A DNA stretch of 64,000 nt from Adiantum capillus-veneris (GCA_014529385.2 CM043951.1:113196469-113260468); one strand, 5' to 3'; shown: positions 23,366 to 35,254, numbered from the stretch's first letter. A program made the numbers and translations. The notes: generated by a model not told the origin, from the letters alone.

Positions 23366-23590
23366 TTACTCTCCCCTTGGAGAAGCATTTTCCTCCTAAA
23401 AAACAAAGTGGTGATATCCTCATAAGAATACTTAGGTTTTCAGCAGTGGCATCCCTAGCACGTGCTAAATAAGATCATAATTTTGGTTTTACAATGGTTC
23501 CCTCATGGCATTGGGGCTATTCTAGTGCAATTTAACAACTACAAATGACCTTTTATGTTGAAACCAAGAAGCTATGTATTTTTTCAGCCT
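23366..23590 (-). pseudogene. tail of gypsy pol (chromodomain-like end), minus strand
   Basis: Upstream of the minus-strand LTR, the translation reads RDATAENLSILMRISPLCFL before the polypurine tract. It aligns with DSIAENNSLLMKISPFLFL at 47480-47530, the end of the chromodomain-like region of the same family. Only about 70 codons remain before the 23.6-kb element begins, and they contain stops. Confidence 0.65.
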
Positions 23591-24647
23591 AAATGGTATC
23601 CAAGCGGTGGAGGGGAGCTCCCCTTTAGCGTGGCTATGGCGGGCTAGCGTTGGTCACTGTTGTGGCGGTGTTTGTTGGTGGTTTTGGCGTGGGCCGACAG
23701 TGCAAGGAGATGGCGCGCCCGCGAGCGGCCACATGGCGGTTGGCTTTGGTGATGATGTGGCAACAGATAAGGGATGGTGCCCGTGCCCGCCAAGGGCCAC
23801 ATCTTTTGAGGTAAAGGGTTGTTACCCCCCCCCAATAGCGACATCACTATTGCCTTGGTAGGGGAGGGGTCCCGCTGCAAAGGAGGTGCCGACAAGGGGG
23901 AGAAGAGCAAGCCAAGGCAAGAGAAGCCCAAATGGAAATCTGGCCGGCCAAAGTGGAAGGTGCAAATGACAAATGTGCACACCATGGGTTGCCTTCCAAA
24001 AATAAAATAGGCCAAGTGTTGGCAATGCAATCAAATGTTAAAAGGAACTCCACATGAAGTGCACCACATGGAAGGGGTTTCCATTTTTCTTTTTTGGGAT
24101 TCCTAGTCACACCCCTATAAAAGGAGATTTATGTTAATTTTTGAGGGTCTTTTGGACCAAGGTCTTTGGCCAATGTGAGATTTTTTGCGTGAGCTTTTTT
24201 GCATGAGTTGTTTTGCCAAGGCCTTTGAGCCATTGTTTTTCCCGAGGTTTATGCCGGCGGTGTGTTGGTTGTACATGATATTGCCTATGCTAGAAGACTA
24301 TTCCCTATTGTTTCTGGGCGTCATTCCCCCTTCCCCCTTCTCTTCTCTGCTTGTGTGTGTGTGTTCCGGCCGTGTGTAGGCGTGTGTACCCCCCGAGGTT
24401 TGTCGTGCAAAGAGAGATAGAGAGAGGTTGTATGAGTGTGGAAGGCCGTGAATTGAGTGAAGCGGAGTGATTGAGTCTATCTGGTGCATTGCAAGGCGTA
24501 TGTGCGTATGGTTGTGTGAAAGCGGTGGTTTGTTTGCGGGTAGTGTTGAGTTTTGAAGGTGAACTCTAGTGGAGTGAAGCGCTGTGTATACCCTGGGCTA
24601 TAGTGAGGCATTGTGTTGTGTGCTGGGTGTGTCCTCCTTTCCCCCTC
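23591..24647 (+). repeat. 5' terminal repeat (LTR) of the gag-only element
   Basis: Contains a promoter-like ACCCCTATAAAAGGAG near 24111-24126 and a CG-rich first half with CGGCGGTG-type motifs. It matches 27851-28889 along its whole length with substitutions and small indels. The right-hand part of the similarity ends near CCCCCTCT. Confidence 0.85.
24116..24122 (+). promoter_or_regulatory. TATA box in the 5' LTR
   Basis: TATAAAA within CACACCCCTATAAAAGGAG; the same motif is kept at 28374-28380 in the other repeat. Placed about 530 bp before the LTR end, it is the likely transcription start region of the element. Confidence 0.6.
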
Positions 24648-24656
24648 TCGATCTTC

Positions 24657-24676
24657 TAGTGCCCCCAGTGAGGAGT
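24657..24676 (+). promoter_or_regulatory. degenerate primer-binding site
   Basis: TAGTGCCCCCAGTGAGGAG follows the end of the left repeat and resembles TGGTGCCCCCACTAAGGAG after the giant LTR at 35233 and TGGTGCCCTCAAGGAGGAG after 50770. The tRNA primer was not identified. Confidence 0.5.
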
Positions 24677-24753
24677 TGTCTGATGCTCCAATTTGAGGTT
24701 CTAAGTGGTGTTTTTTTGCCAACGAAGCAGTTGGCTGATGGTCGAGATGTTTG

Positions 24754-25260
24754 ATGGTCAAGGTTGCATCTGACAGAGATGGTGGAGCTAGGTTTTGGCC
24801 CCATATTTACGGGCTCCAAGATCCCGAAGATTGGTTAGCTGATTTCGAATTATGGTTGCTCTCGATGCGTATGTCGAGGGATGCAAAAAGGTTACATACG
24901 GTGCCGTTGTTGATGCGAGGACGAGCCAATGTGTGGTTCGACGGCTTAGAGAGCAGTGATCGAGAATCATGGCAAAGGTTGCAGAGTCAGTTTTTGGAGC
25001 GGTTTTGAGAGGTGATTACGGCAGAAAAAGCCGGTGCAAAGCTGAAGGCGGTATGCCAGGATGTAAGTAAAGATTTCTCTATTTTCATTGAGCAGTTTGA
25101 AGCATGTTGGAACAAGTTAGAGATTGCTACTAGGGTCAAAAGCAGTCAATCTTTGAAGCTGTCAAAGCTGTTAGAGTGCTTGCATCCGAGGATTAGAGAA
25201 AAGGTCGAAAATGGTGCAAAGACATGGTCTATTTGGCAAAGATATAGAGCAGAAATGTGA
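24754..25260 (+). pseudogene. Gag-like protein of the gag-only element
   Basis: ATG at 24754 opens a frame that resembles the retrotransposon Gag capsid region: DPEDWLADFELWL, RGRANVWFDGL and WQRLQSQFLERF are typical spacings, followed after a TGA (25006-25008) by SKDFSIFIEQFEACWNKL and LLECLHPRIREKVENGAKTW in the same frame. It would form the particle that packages element RNA. No zinc knuckle is recognised. The frame ends at 25260 and coding appears to continue in another frame. Confidence 0.7.
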
Positions 25261-25301
25261 AGCGGAAGTTGGAGTTGGGAATGTTATAGCCAGCAGATTA
25301 T

Positions 25302-26747
25302 ATGCCTGTTGTTGCAAAGGTAGAAGAGTGCTCTTGGGTCCAACCAAAGGTGATTCCAGTTGTGCAAAATGCAAGGCTTGTGGAGGTAAGACTTACTATT
25401 GGTTATGTTCCTTGGAGGTTTCCAGTTTGTGATGTGCATGTGTCGAGGGTGGAAGAGCTTGTCAACGAGGAGAAGCTTCATGTCGAGGTGAACCAAGATG
25501 CAAAAGTGGTAGCAGATGTGGAGGTTCCGGTACGGATTGAAGAGGTAAAACATGGTCTTGTTGAAAGTTTGCATGAAAAGGTAGCAGAGTGCAATCGAGA
25601 TGCAGATACCAAGGGTTCAGAAGCTGATTAATAAAGTTTGCAAAGTGGTGAAGATGATCAAGATTTTATGGAGCAGCAAGTGGATGCAGATGCTGATACA
25701 GAGTAGGTATATGATGCCGATGCCGATGATGATACAAGCTCGATTTTCTGGGAGACAAGCGAGGAGGATAGAGCGCATGAGTCCACATCCTATGACGAAG
25801 AGACAGAATCTGATGAACCCGAACTGGTAAAGGTAAAGCTGCCCTCTTATATGTTTGATGATATGGTAATAGCCCATGTGCAAGAAGAGCAGGGAACCGA
25901 GCAAGCCGAGATACTTGATGAAAGCCAAAAGGTGCGGTCTAGGCCGACAGATGATGGAATGCAGGTGAAGGTGGTATGTGGTGCCATGCTAATGGTTGTG
26001 CTGATGAAAGTAGCGGTGGAATGTGCCATGGTGGTGCAACATGTGCAGGATTTTTCCAAGAGAGATAAAGCGGTTGTGTCTATGGAGGAACTTGAGATGG
26101 ATGCGATAGAGAACGAGTTTCTCTTTTCCTTATAAGAGCATGATGCAGCGGTAGAAGAGGTGCTTAAAGAGCAGGTAATTGAAGCTGACCAAGCGGTAAT
26201 GTTGATCGACCTTGAAGGGCCGGTTGACAAGGAAGGCCTCGATGATGCTGGAATTGAGTGTGTGGCCGAAGAGGAGGTTGTGATGCTAGAGACGGAGGTG
26301 ATTCCGATGCAGCAGACATATCCAATGGTGGAGAAAGGAGAATCTCAAGTAGTGGCATTGCTTCCATTGAAGGTATGTAAGCTATGGTTGATGAAAAAGA
26401 TGGTAGATACAGCTCTATGGAGGCTCGTTCAGTAGGTACAGAGTTCTATGCTCGAGGCCTCCACTTTATTTGGTTGGGAGGGAGGGTCAAACATGTGTTG
26501 TAGCTTGGCGTCAGGTACATGTTTTTTTTATGATGATATGCTTGGTGCTGCTTGGTATGGTGTAGCCAGGTTGCAAAGGAATGCATGGAGTGAAAAAGAT
26601 AGGCTATGGGCAGCCTACACACATGGTGGTCTAGGTGCTTGGGTAGGGCACTATTGGAGATTGCTGCAAATGGATGAAAGTGAACAGAGCAAGGTGTTTG
26701 ATCAAGGTGGAAGCTATGTGATGCAGGGGGTGGGGAAACCCACTTGA
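25302..26747 (+). pseudogene. long acidic protein following Gag, unknown function
   Basis: One frame stays readable for about 480 codons, with stops at 25629 (TAA), 25704 (TAG), 26133 (TAA) and 26433 (TAG). The first 370 residues are very rich in Glu, Asp and Val (for example DADADDDTSS and EETESDEPELVKVK near 25720-25840). The last 100 are Trp/Gly-rich (GAAWYGVARLQRNAW, GGLGAWVGHYWRLL). I do not recognise a domain. Because it follows the gag frame with one frame change, it may be a C-terminal extension of Gag rather than a separate product. Confidence 0.5.
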
Positions 26748-27850
26748 AGGTTTGGCAAACAGGGTGCAATAAAACAGTGTACTTATGGGTTTTTAGTTTT
26801 CTCATATTGTGTGCCAGGTCTTGCAGTTTATAGTGAAAGAAAGCTCTTGTGTGGTTGAGCATAAATTCTCAACAGGGAGGTGGGCAATGATGGTGCAGCC
26901 AAAGTGTGTCGACTCTAGAAGGTGGCATGGACAGATGTGTACATGCAAGCAGAAGCATGGCAAAGGACTGAAGCAGGTAGGAAAATCATGGGATGGCAGG
27001 TAGCAGCGGAAGTGTATGCATGATGCGGCTTATAGGCCAGGGAAGGCTCCATAAGGGGCTAATTGGGGTAGCAGGTGAAGGAGATGAAAATTGCAGCCTT
27101 TGGGTCTAGGAATGAAGAGCTTGAAGTGTGGAAGGATCAGGTCCAGACGGCTCATCAGACCGAGCTACGGAACCCAAGTTATTGAAGGTTAAAGCTTTAA
27201 TGGTTTGCAGATTCTTATCGGACAGGGCAGCTGGGTACAGGTGATCCAAGTGGAACTTGGGGTATTGATGTGTAGAGCTCAATTCATGGAGCCTACCCGT
27301 CTTTTCCGATTGCAGATCGGAGCCCTGGTTTGCAAGATATGATCATTTGAAGTTTTTCCGGGGGCGGGTCTGAGCCCACTTGAACGCATTGGAGAATGTG
27401 CCATCTGGAATCTTGTGAGCCTCGACGAAGTTCTGGAGCAGGTTGTACATCATACGGACCTAAGAGGAAGTGACTGCATGCCAAACGGGGTCCGGAGCAA
27501 GAAGATATGGTAGTCGGAAGTTGGGGTGCCTTTGACCCAATTGGACTGCAGATGATTTTTTCACTTTTTGAAAGCCTTGGTTCGAGGATGTCGAAGAGTC
27601 AAAATGTAGAGACAGAGGGTGTGATTGTAGCCGGGAAGATGGAGTTTCAGAAGGGCTTTGCGGCTCAGCAATATGAGATTGGAGCAGAAAGTGGGAGCCA
27701 AACAAAGGCAGGCCAAAAAAAAAACTAAAGGGGTTTTCTGAAGTTCAAAAGCCTTGGGGCCTATGGAGCTCACACGTGGCAGCGCTGAAAAACACACATG
27801 CGCAGTGTAGAACCCGGAGGCCGCACTATATCATCCAGGGCATGGAATTC
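26748..27850. other. 3' untranslated internal region of the gag-only element
   Basis: No open frame with a recognisable product. A purine tract GGCCAAAAAAAAAACTAAAGGGG lies near 27710-27733; it could be the true polypurine tract if the LTR is longer on the left than the visible repeat, in which case the 5' repeat is truncated. Confidence 0.45.
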
Positions 27851-28889
27851 AAATGGTATCCAAGTGGTGGAGGGGAGCTCCCCTTGAGCGTGGCTATCGC
27901 GGGCTAGCGCTGGGCGCTGCTGCGGCGGTGTTTGTTGGTGGTTTTGGCGTGGGCCGGTGGTGGAAGGAGATGGCGCGCCCGCGGGCGGCCACATGGCGGT
28001 TGGATTTGGTGATGACGTGGCAGTAGATAAGGGGCGGTGCCCGTGCCCGCCAAGGGCCACATTTTTTGAGGTAAAGGGTTGTTACCCCCCCAATAGAGCC
28101 ATCGCTATTGCCTTGGTAGGGGAGGGGTCCCGCTGCAAAGGAGGTGCCGACAAGGGGGAGAAGAGCAAGCCAATGCAAGAGAAGCTCAAATGGAAATCGG
28201 GTCGGCCAAAGTGGAAGGTGCAAAGGACAAATGTGCACACCATGGGTTGCTTTCCAAAACTAAACTAGGCCAAGTGTTGGCAATGCAATCAAATGCTAAA
28301 AGGAACTACAAATGAAGTGCACGACATGGAAGGGGTTCCCATTTTTCTTTTTTGGGATTCCTAGGCACACCCCTATAAAAGGAGATTTATGTTCATTTTT
28401 GAGGGTCTTTTGGACCAGGGTCTTTGGCCAATGTGAGCTTTTTTGCATGAGGTGTTTTGCCAAGGCCTTTGAGCCATTGTTTTTGGTTGCCAAGGTTCAT
28501 GCCGGCGGTGTGTTGGTTGTACATGATATTGCCTATGCTAGAAGACTATTCCCTACTGTTTCTGGGCATCATTCCCCCTTCCCCCTTCTCTTCTCTGCTT
28601 GTGTGCGTGTGCTTCCGGGCATGTGTGCCCCCCGAGGTTTGTCGTGCAAAGAGAGATAGAGAGAGGTTGTATGAGTGTGGAAGGCCGTGAATTGAGTGAA
28701 GTGGAGTGATTGAGTCTGTCTGGTGCATTGCAAGGCGTATGTGCGTATGGTTGTGTGAAAGCGGTGGTTTGTTTTCGGGTAGTGTTGAGTTTTGAAGGTG
28801 AACTCTAGTGGAATGGGGCGTTGTGTATACCCTAGGCTATTGTGAGGCATTGTGTTGTGTGCTCGGTGTGTCCCCCTTTTCCCTTCTCC
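27851..28889 (+). repeat. 3' terminal repeat (LTR) of the gag-only element
   Basis: Second copy of 23591-24647, including the TATAAAA box (28374-28380). Many differences from the left copy are C/T or G/A, as expected from decay of methylated cytosines. Confidence 0.85.
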
Positions 28890-29149
28890 AACGCAATCAA
28901 TGCTGAAATTGAACATCGATCATCTCAAAGCTGAGAACTTATTCACAATTGGAGCTTGAAGGACTCATCTCTCTCTATGAACAAAAGAGAAACATTCTCA
29001 ACACCCCAAACAAGAGATCATCTTCTTAGAAGCTATGTTAATCTATTCATGGTGTTCCATGAATTATTTACTTGATAGCACTTCCACACATATTTGCTAT
29101 CCATAGAAATTGTCTTCTGTATTGACGACACCTTGTGCACAAAAACTGC

Positions 29150-29620
29150 ACATTGCTGTAGTCATATACAATGACCAGAAGAAAATACACTAGCCTCAAC
29201 TCTTCCAGAACAGAGCAGCTCATGTTATAGCGGAAGCAAACTATGATTTAGTGGAATGAGTCCACCATACTGGCATGCCATGCATGCATATCAAAACATA
29301 GTGTGATAATGCCTTGGCATTACTGATGGTCTCAATTGTTTGAGCCGGTAGCATATGTTCCTTGCACAATTTATAATGGCATGGATACATCATAGTTTGT
29401 TGTTGCCAACATAACTATGAGCTTATGTCCTGTTATGCTGCAGATTTTCCAAATTTGTGTGCCATGATCCCTGATCCTAAATCAATGGGTAGTACTTTGG
29501 CACTAAATGGAAGCCTTGATTTTCATTAAAATTGTTAAAAAATTTACTTTACAAAGCCAAAAATTCATGTCCAATTCAAAGGTAAAAACTAAAAAACAAA
29601 AAGTTGTTGAAATTTGTTAA
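29150..29620 (-). repeat. left arm of a large imperfect inverted repeat
   Basis: Read on the minus strand, this arm matches 30130-30600 on the plus strand. Best blocks include AACTATGATGTATCCATG, GAGTTGAGGCTAGT and CATTGATTTAGGATCA. It carries a protein-like stretch (AKALSHYV, MHGMPVWWTHSTKS) also seen in the other arm. There is no match to a known transposase that I can name. Confidence 0.65.
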
Positions 29621-30129
29621 CATTGTCACCCCTCCATGGCTCGTGATAGTGAAATTCAGAAGGAGTTGCTCGTTTGAGAGCAAATTTCACTCCACATTTT
29701 TTGTCATTGTACTGGTAGCTGTCTCATAGCCATCTAAATTGATTATTCTAGCACATGTGGGAGATAGGTTGCCAAGTTTCCCGAAGTTCATATGCTAAGA
29801 GCATAGTCCAAACTTTGGAAGCTCACATGGACTATTCCCTAGAGTGACACTTTGCTTCACATAAATTCATCAAATAGATGAGACAAAATGCATCTTAAGT
29901 ACTCATATTTAATAGGTGCTCATGTAAAAGCAAAAGAGAATTGACCTTGCCAATCTGATATATAAAGTTATTGATAATCGTGAGATTGCCCAATAATGAA
30001 AGAGATAGCTCAAAAAGTGTAGGGAGTCAAACTTCATCTAGTTGCCAAACTTTGCTTGACCAAAGAAACCTTGCTTGTCAAGTTGGTATGGAAAACAAAC
30101 GTGTGCAAGATAAGTTCAAATTGTGCATT
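29621..30129. other. spacer between the inverted arms
   Basis: AT-rich and without recognised coding sequence. Confidence 0.5.
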
Positions 30130-30600
30130 GTACAAAGATAGAAAATTTCAAGTTCTACTTGTATCTCTATCCTTAATTTTTCATTTGAAAAACATTCCTC
30201 TACTATGCAAAGAAAGCGCTTTAACAAAATCACTATAAAGCAAGGTTGTTGTTCTATGCCACAATACTATCCATTGACTTAGGATCAAGGATAATGGAGA
30301 ACAAGTTTTTCAATAAGAGGATATAAGCTCACAGTTTATGATTTTCAATGACCAACTATGATGTATCCATGTTAGTACACATTGTGTAAGGCACGTATGG
30401 CATCTACTCACATAGAAGCCAAGGTCTTGTCACACTATTTTTCTGATATGCATGGCATGATAGTATTATGGACTCATTTCACTAAAGCATGGTTTATGCT
30501 TCCTCTATAGCATTGACTACTCTGTTCAAAAAGAGTTGAGGCTAGTATATCTGCTTGTGATATTTGTGTATAAGATGCTATCAATATAGACATGGCCTTG
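30130..30600 (+). repeat. right arm of a large imperfect inverted repeat
   Basis: Plus-strand copy of the element in 29150-29620. Its reading includes THIEAKVLSHYFSDMHGMIV and WTHFTKAWFM, matching the residues seen in the inverted copy, which suggests that both derive from a coding sequence. The similarity weakens outward past 30600 and inward before 30130. Confidence 0.65.
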
Positions 30601-31673
30601 CTATCATGAAAAAAATTCATGAGAAAACATGAATAGACTAAGAGAGCCTCAAAGTAGGCGATCTGTTTTTTGAACACCCAAGAAACTTTAGTATGACTAC
30701 TTTGTTTTAGGTGTTGAAAATTTTTATATTCTATTCATGGAGAGATACAATTCCTTCAAGATCTAGTTGTGAATAAGATTCCAACTTCCATACGATCTAT
30801 GCTTAGTTTCATCACTAGTTGTGTCTCTAGGAGTGTAATTTTAGGGGTATGAGACATCTAATATACAATCACTCCATAGCTGTTGAGGGTCATAGTTTGA
30901 TCTCATCACAGTTATAATTTCAAGGAAAGAAGGTAGCAATCTGCCAAGGGATAGTGAAAAAGTTCAACTTCCCAAGTTGACTCCAATCAATATTAGATAT
31001 GGTATATTGTGCTGGTCACTGTTGGCTACTAGTTTGAGCAGTTTTTATACTGAGTCTCACCAAGGGGTCTGACATTACAAATTTTACCCAAGAGGCTTGG
31101 AAGCAAGGGCAACACCTAGGGTTATCATCATTGTACTACTTGATTTTCACTAATCTTTCAATTAGTGTTACTAAGCCTTTTCAGGTAGGAGATTTGATCA
31201 TGTACATTTGTCTACGTGTAAGTGAACACTATGTTCAAGCTCCAGGTACACTTAATATTTGGTATTATTTCATTTTTTAATATCATCTGATTGATTTTTT
31301 AAAGTATGATGTGATAATCCTAAATGCTTTCATCTATTTTTCTCTTCAGAGACATGACAAGGTCATGAGGAGAAAATAATTTTGGGCCTTAGTATCCCTC
31401 ATACATTTCTACATTATGTAGTTATGGACCTACATGGTAGGGTTTTGTTTTCCACATGTTGTCACAAGAGGAGCAACATGGTCTAGGAACTCATGGAGTT
31501 CAATTTAGCCAAGTGTGGAGCAATTTTTATGAGGATCCCTCTCACTCATGTCACTACATGTTTACTATTATCTCTAGACACAAGTATAACCAGTACTTGT
31601 ACTTGATGCATGTCATTTTCTTGGACATCCTTATATGAGACATGTTTCACATGTGGAGAGTATGAATCTCTTG
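30601..31673. other. AT-rich intergenic DNA
   Basis: No gene, repeat partner or transposon motif recognised. Confidence 0.5.
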
Positions 31674-32121
31674 GATTATGAAAAATTTGGACTCTCAAAG
31701 GGTCCCTATAAGGATTTTGACTTTCTCTCTCTTGTCCAAAACGGGCACACATTAAAAATTTTACAGATGAAATTAAAATTTGTCAAACCTTTTGGATTTA
31801 GAAGGTACTCATGGAGATCTATCCACTGATATATAGCATGCCATTAGATTCTTTATATTCTAGAAGATTCCACTTTTTGTGTTGACAACTCCGTCTTTTA
31901 AATGGAATCTCTCCCCACATTTCACCTTCAGTGGGGAGGCTTAAAATTTGTTGGAGTTTGGGGATTTAGAACCTTCTTTCTAATATCTTTCCAATGATAT
32001 ACTGGGTGATAGGGTTTTGACAAAGCGTTTATATTCTTCACCGGGTTGCCCACTTTGGACAAGATAGGAAAAGTCAAACCTCTTTATAGGGCCCATTTGA
32101 GAGTCCAAATTTTCCCTAATG
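31674..32121. mobile_element. TIR element (about 450 bp), copy A
   Basis: The ends are inverted repeats: AATTTGGACTCTCAAAGGGT near the left end, and the reverse complement AATTTGGACTCTCAAATGGG near the right end, extending outward to CATTAGGGAAAA. It is about 448 bp, non-coding, and matches copy B at 49604-50087 along its length (for example CATTTCACCTTCAGTGGGGA and GGGGATTTAGAAC). It is probably a non-autonomous DNA transposon of unidentified superfamily; I could not define a target duplication. Confidence 0.7.
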
Positions 32122-32610
32122 CACTGACATCGACGTCCCTTATTTCCATTATCTGTCATGACAGAGTGGTTAGGTGTTGGTCCCATATGTTACTATTTTG
32201 CATACATTGTTTCAAGACCGATTTTAGTGGCCAAAAATTTTCGGATACCAAGTATGACTTATTAAGGTTACCAGTATAGTTAAACAACTCTAACGGATGG
32301 TTGTTTACACATGCATCAAAGCTACGTTTTGTTCATTTGGTACCTAGATGTGATGAATTTCCACATTCTATTATGGTCCAAATATGTTAGCATGGTTTCA
32401 CATGGAAAGTATTTAGTTCTTTCTCTGTGAGCCGTGAGCATAACATTAGCCATAAGCATTAGCAAGTACGGTTATGGATATGCAGGTTCAGATTTGTGTT
32501 TACTAAATGCATGTACACTAGGTGTTATGGGTCCTAGTGTTAGGAAAAGGCTAAGTTGGAGCAAAATGCACATTCATGACATTAGTAGCTTCTAAAGAAT
32601 TTTGTGCTAT
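32122..32610 (+). other. left flank of the giant element, possible gypsy integrase start
   Basis: Mostly unrecognisable. The last 75 bases read, with stops, as KAKLEQNAHS then LLKNFVL, which fits the segment that links the integrase zinc finger to the core in chromoviruses. The core itself continues at 46738 on the far side of the giant element. Confidence 0.4.
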
Positions 32611-32805
32611 TGATGGCCGATTTTGAAAATCAAAGGAAAAAAAAAGTTTATTTTTCCTGTGCCGGAGCCTTAGCGATACCATTGAGAGGCTTAGGCAATG
32701 GCCCGACGCTGTTCATTGCATGCCCGCAGGCGGTCCGACCAATCCTCTCTTCCTATCTCCCTCATAGCCTACCAATGGCCGATCACACTATCCTCTCTCT
32801 CTAAT

Positions 32806-32889
<84 letters not shown>

Positions 32890-33527
32890 ACACACCCCCT
32901 TACTGGCCACCCTCGGCCAGGCGCAAGCCTCGAGCACCCACCCACCCCTTCTCTCGCTTTCTCTCTCTCGCTTCCATTACACCGAGCCCGTGGTCGCATG
33001 TGACCTCCCGCTCTCTCGTATTCTTATCCACACACACACACACACACACACACACCCCATGCAAGCCAATAGTCCGAATAATATTCTCCCCCTCTCTTCC
33101 CCACCCGCTCACCTCATCCTCGGCCTCATCCCCCTCCCCTTGGCTCGCTAATATTCTCCCTCTCTCCCCACCCCTTTGATTCTCCCCCCCTCCTCCCATC
33201 CTTGAGCCACCAAACAGGGAAGGGGTGATATCCCACCCCCCTCTCTCTCCACATACCCCCCCCTTACCCCAGTCCATTGCAAAATCCCCCCCCCCCCCCC
33301 CCCTCGTTCTCTTGTCCGGCGGCCTAGGAGGCGCGCACCTCACCCTATCCCTCTCTCTCCCTCACACTCTCTCTCTTGATCTCAGCCAGCCTGTGAAGGC
33401 GCAATACTCTCTCTCTATTATCCACACACACACCCTCCCTTATCCACCCTCACCTCCTCCGACCACCTCACCCTATCCCTCTCTCTCCCTCACCCATCTC
33501 TCTCACTCTCGGGCGCTCAGGCTGCAG

Positions 33528-33613
<86 letters not shown>

Positions 33614-33714
33614 GATGCACACACCACACACCCTCTATACACACACACCTCCAGCCCGCCGCATCCTCTCCCTCACCCCATCTCTCTCACTCTCTGGCGC
33701 TCAGGCCGCAGTAA

Positions 33715-33804
<90 letters not shown>

Positions 33805-34978
33805 TCTCTACACACACACACACCACACACACACACACACCGCACACACCCACACCCTCTCTCTGACCCCATCTCCCCCCCCCCCCCCCCCCCCCCCATC
33901 CGCCTCGCGTAGCCTGCAGGCAGCCGGCCGCCAACCAATAGGAAAATAATATATATATATATATATATATAATATTATATACATAATAATATTAAGCCCC
34001 GTGTTCCCATGAATGCTTGCACGCACACACATACATATACAAATACACGCACGCTTGCGCACTCACATATACACACACACATCCGCCCTCATGCACCAAT
34101 ACGTACACACACACGCATGAACGCACACACATGATAATACACAAGAAAAACCAAAGGACTCCACGCCATCGTGATCAACAAAAGAAGGAGGACCCAAATC
34201 CCGCGCCGCCAACAACAAAAAGAGAAAATGCGTCGAAGGCATGCCCCGGCGGACCCCGAAAATAAGTACGCTCTACACAGACGCACTGGCAACACACCAT
34301 TTGTCAGCAACACGCAACCACGATGCCAATTTCAGTAATTTATAGGTTATTTTATCATTTCTTTAGTTTTCACCAAGCCATTGTAAAAAATCCCACTTTG
34401 TAAATTTCCTCTCTCTAGGTGATGGTCACAGAGCCCCACCTAGAGATTCTCATCTTTTAATAACCTCCCAAAACAAAGCAAGGGTCAACCACACCGGGCC
34501 CACCACTTTCTTTGTCTCCTCGATTAAGCTTACCCTAATCACACCGGGATTACCATAATCCAAGCAACCAACACCTATAAATTGGCACTGAGAGGTCACT
34601 ATCGGGGGGGGACAGTTCATGAGAAGTCAGGACTTGGTAGAATGTAGTGGGAAGAGTTGACGCTATCACCATCATGGGGAGGGGGTTGTGTGTTGGGCTT
34701 GCCTTGGGAATTGCACCATGCAAAGGGAGCCACGCCCATCGCTCCACTCCAATGGTCGATGCACACACATATACACGCTCTTGGCAAAAAGCTTCACAAT
34801 CATTGAGTCGTCTTAGAGAGCGCACCAAGTAGGTTGCACCACCTCCTCTCCCTACCTCTCTACCAACACGGCATGCCATTTGTAATTACTGCAGAAAATA
34901 ATTCTCCCTCACACCCCCGAGGGTTTTCATCATTTGCAAACATCTATCTCTCTCTCTCTCTAGCTCTCTCTCTCTCTG

Positions 34979-35066
<88 letters not shown>

Positions 35067-35233
35067 TCCGTGTGTAAGTTTGCGGTGTTCACATCATCGT
35101 GGTTTGCGTCCTAGCCGCTCAAAGCTAGGTGGTGCCCCCTGTTCGCTTTAGCGTGAAACAGGCTCGAGGCGCGCCATTCAGCCCCCGGAATTTTAGAGGC
35201 CGTCGGGGTTCGGGGTTCGCTTTGCTCCCGTCA
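32611..35233 (+). repeat. 5' LTR of the giant element
   Basis: A 2623-bp LTR composed largely of pyrimidine-rich DNA with several long (CT)n arrays (about 32808-32884, 33536-33612, 33718-33791, 34980-35061), CA arrays, C18 (33286-33303), C23 (33875-33897) and an (AT)n (33949-33971). A plausible promoter motif CTATAAATTGGCACTGAG lies near 34575. It ends at TTGCTCCCGTCA. Open frames in the LTR are microsatellite artefacts. Confidence 0.9.
34576..34583 (+). promoter_or_regulatory. TATA-like motif in the giant LTR
   Basis: TATAAATT in CCTATAAATTGGCACTGAG, conserved in the 3' LTR (about 46088-46108). It lies about 650 bp before the LTR end and is the best candidate for the element's promoter. Confidence 0.4.
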
Positions 35234-35235
35234 TT

Positions 35236-35254
35236 TGGTGCCCCCACTAAGGAG
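35236..35254 (+). promoter_or_regulatory. primer-binding site of the giant element
   Basis: TGGTGCCCCCACTAAGGAG begins two bases after the LTR end. TGG at the start fits the CCA end of a tRNA; which tRNA was not determined. The same core follows the LTR at 50770 and, degenerate, the repeat at 24647. Confidence 0.7.

Larger units (their letters stand above)
23591..28889 (+). mobile_element. gag-only LTR-type element with about 1.05-kb terminal repeats
   Basis: Two direct repeats (23591-24647 and 27851-28889) flank 3.2 kb that codes for a Gag-like protein and a long acidic protein, with no protease, reverse transcriptase or integrase visible. A degenerate PBS follows the left repeat. The overall plan is that of a non-autonomous LTR retrotransposon (TR-GAG/LARD type). 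The exact ends and the target duplication were not resolved: the repeats begin at AAATGGTATCC without a clear polypurine tract in front of the right copy. About 28 differences were counted by hand over the first 370 aligned bases, so insertion was not recent. Confidence 0.75.

Noticed and set aside
23644-24110. Minus-strand frames in the 1.05-kb repeat
   Set aside because: They are repeated in both LTR copies with shifted frames and have no domain; the region is an LTR with a TATA box.
32698-33866. Several 80-150 codon frames in the giant LTR
   Set aside because: All are Ser-Leu, His-Thr or Arg-Glu repeats produced by CT and CA microsatellites.
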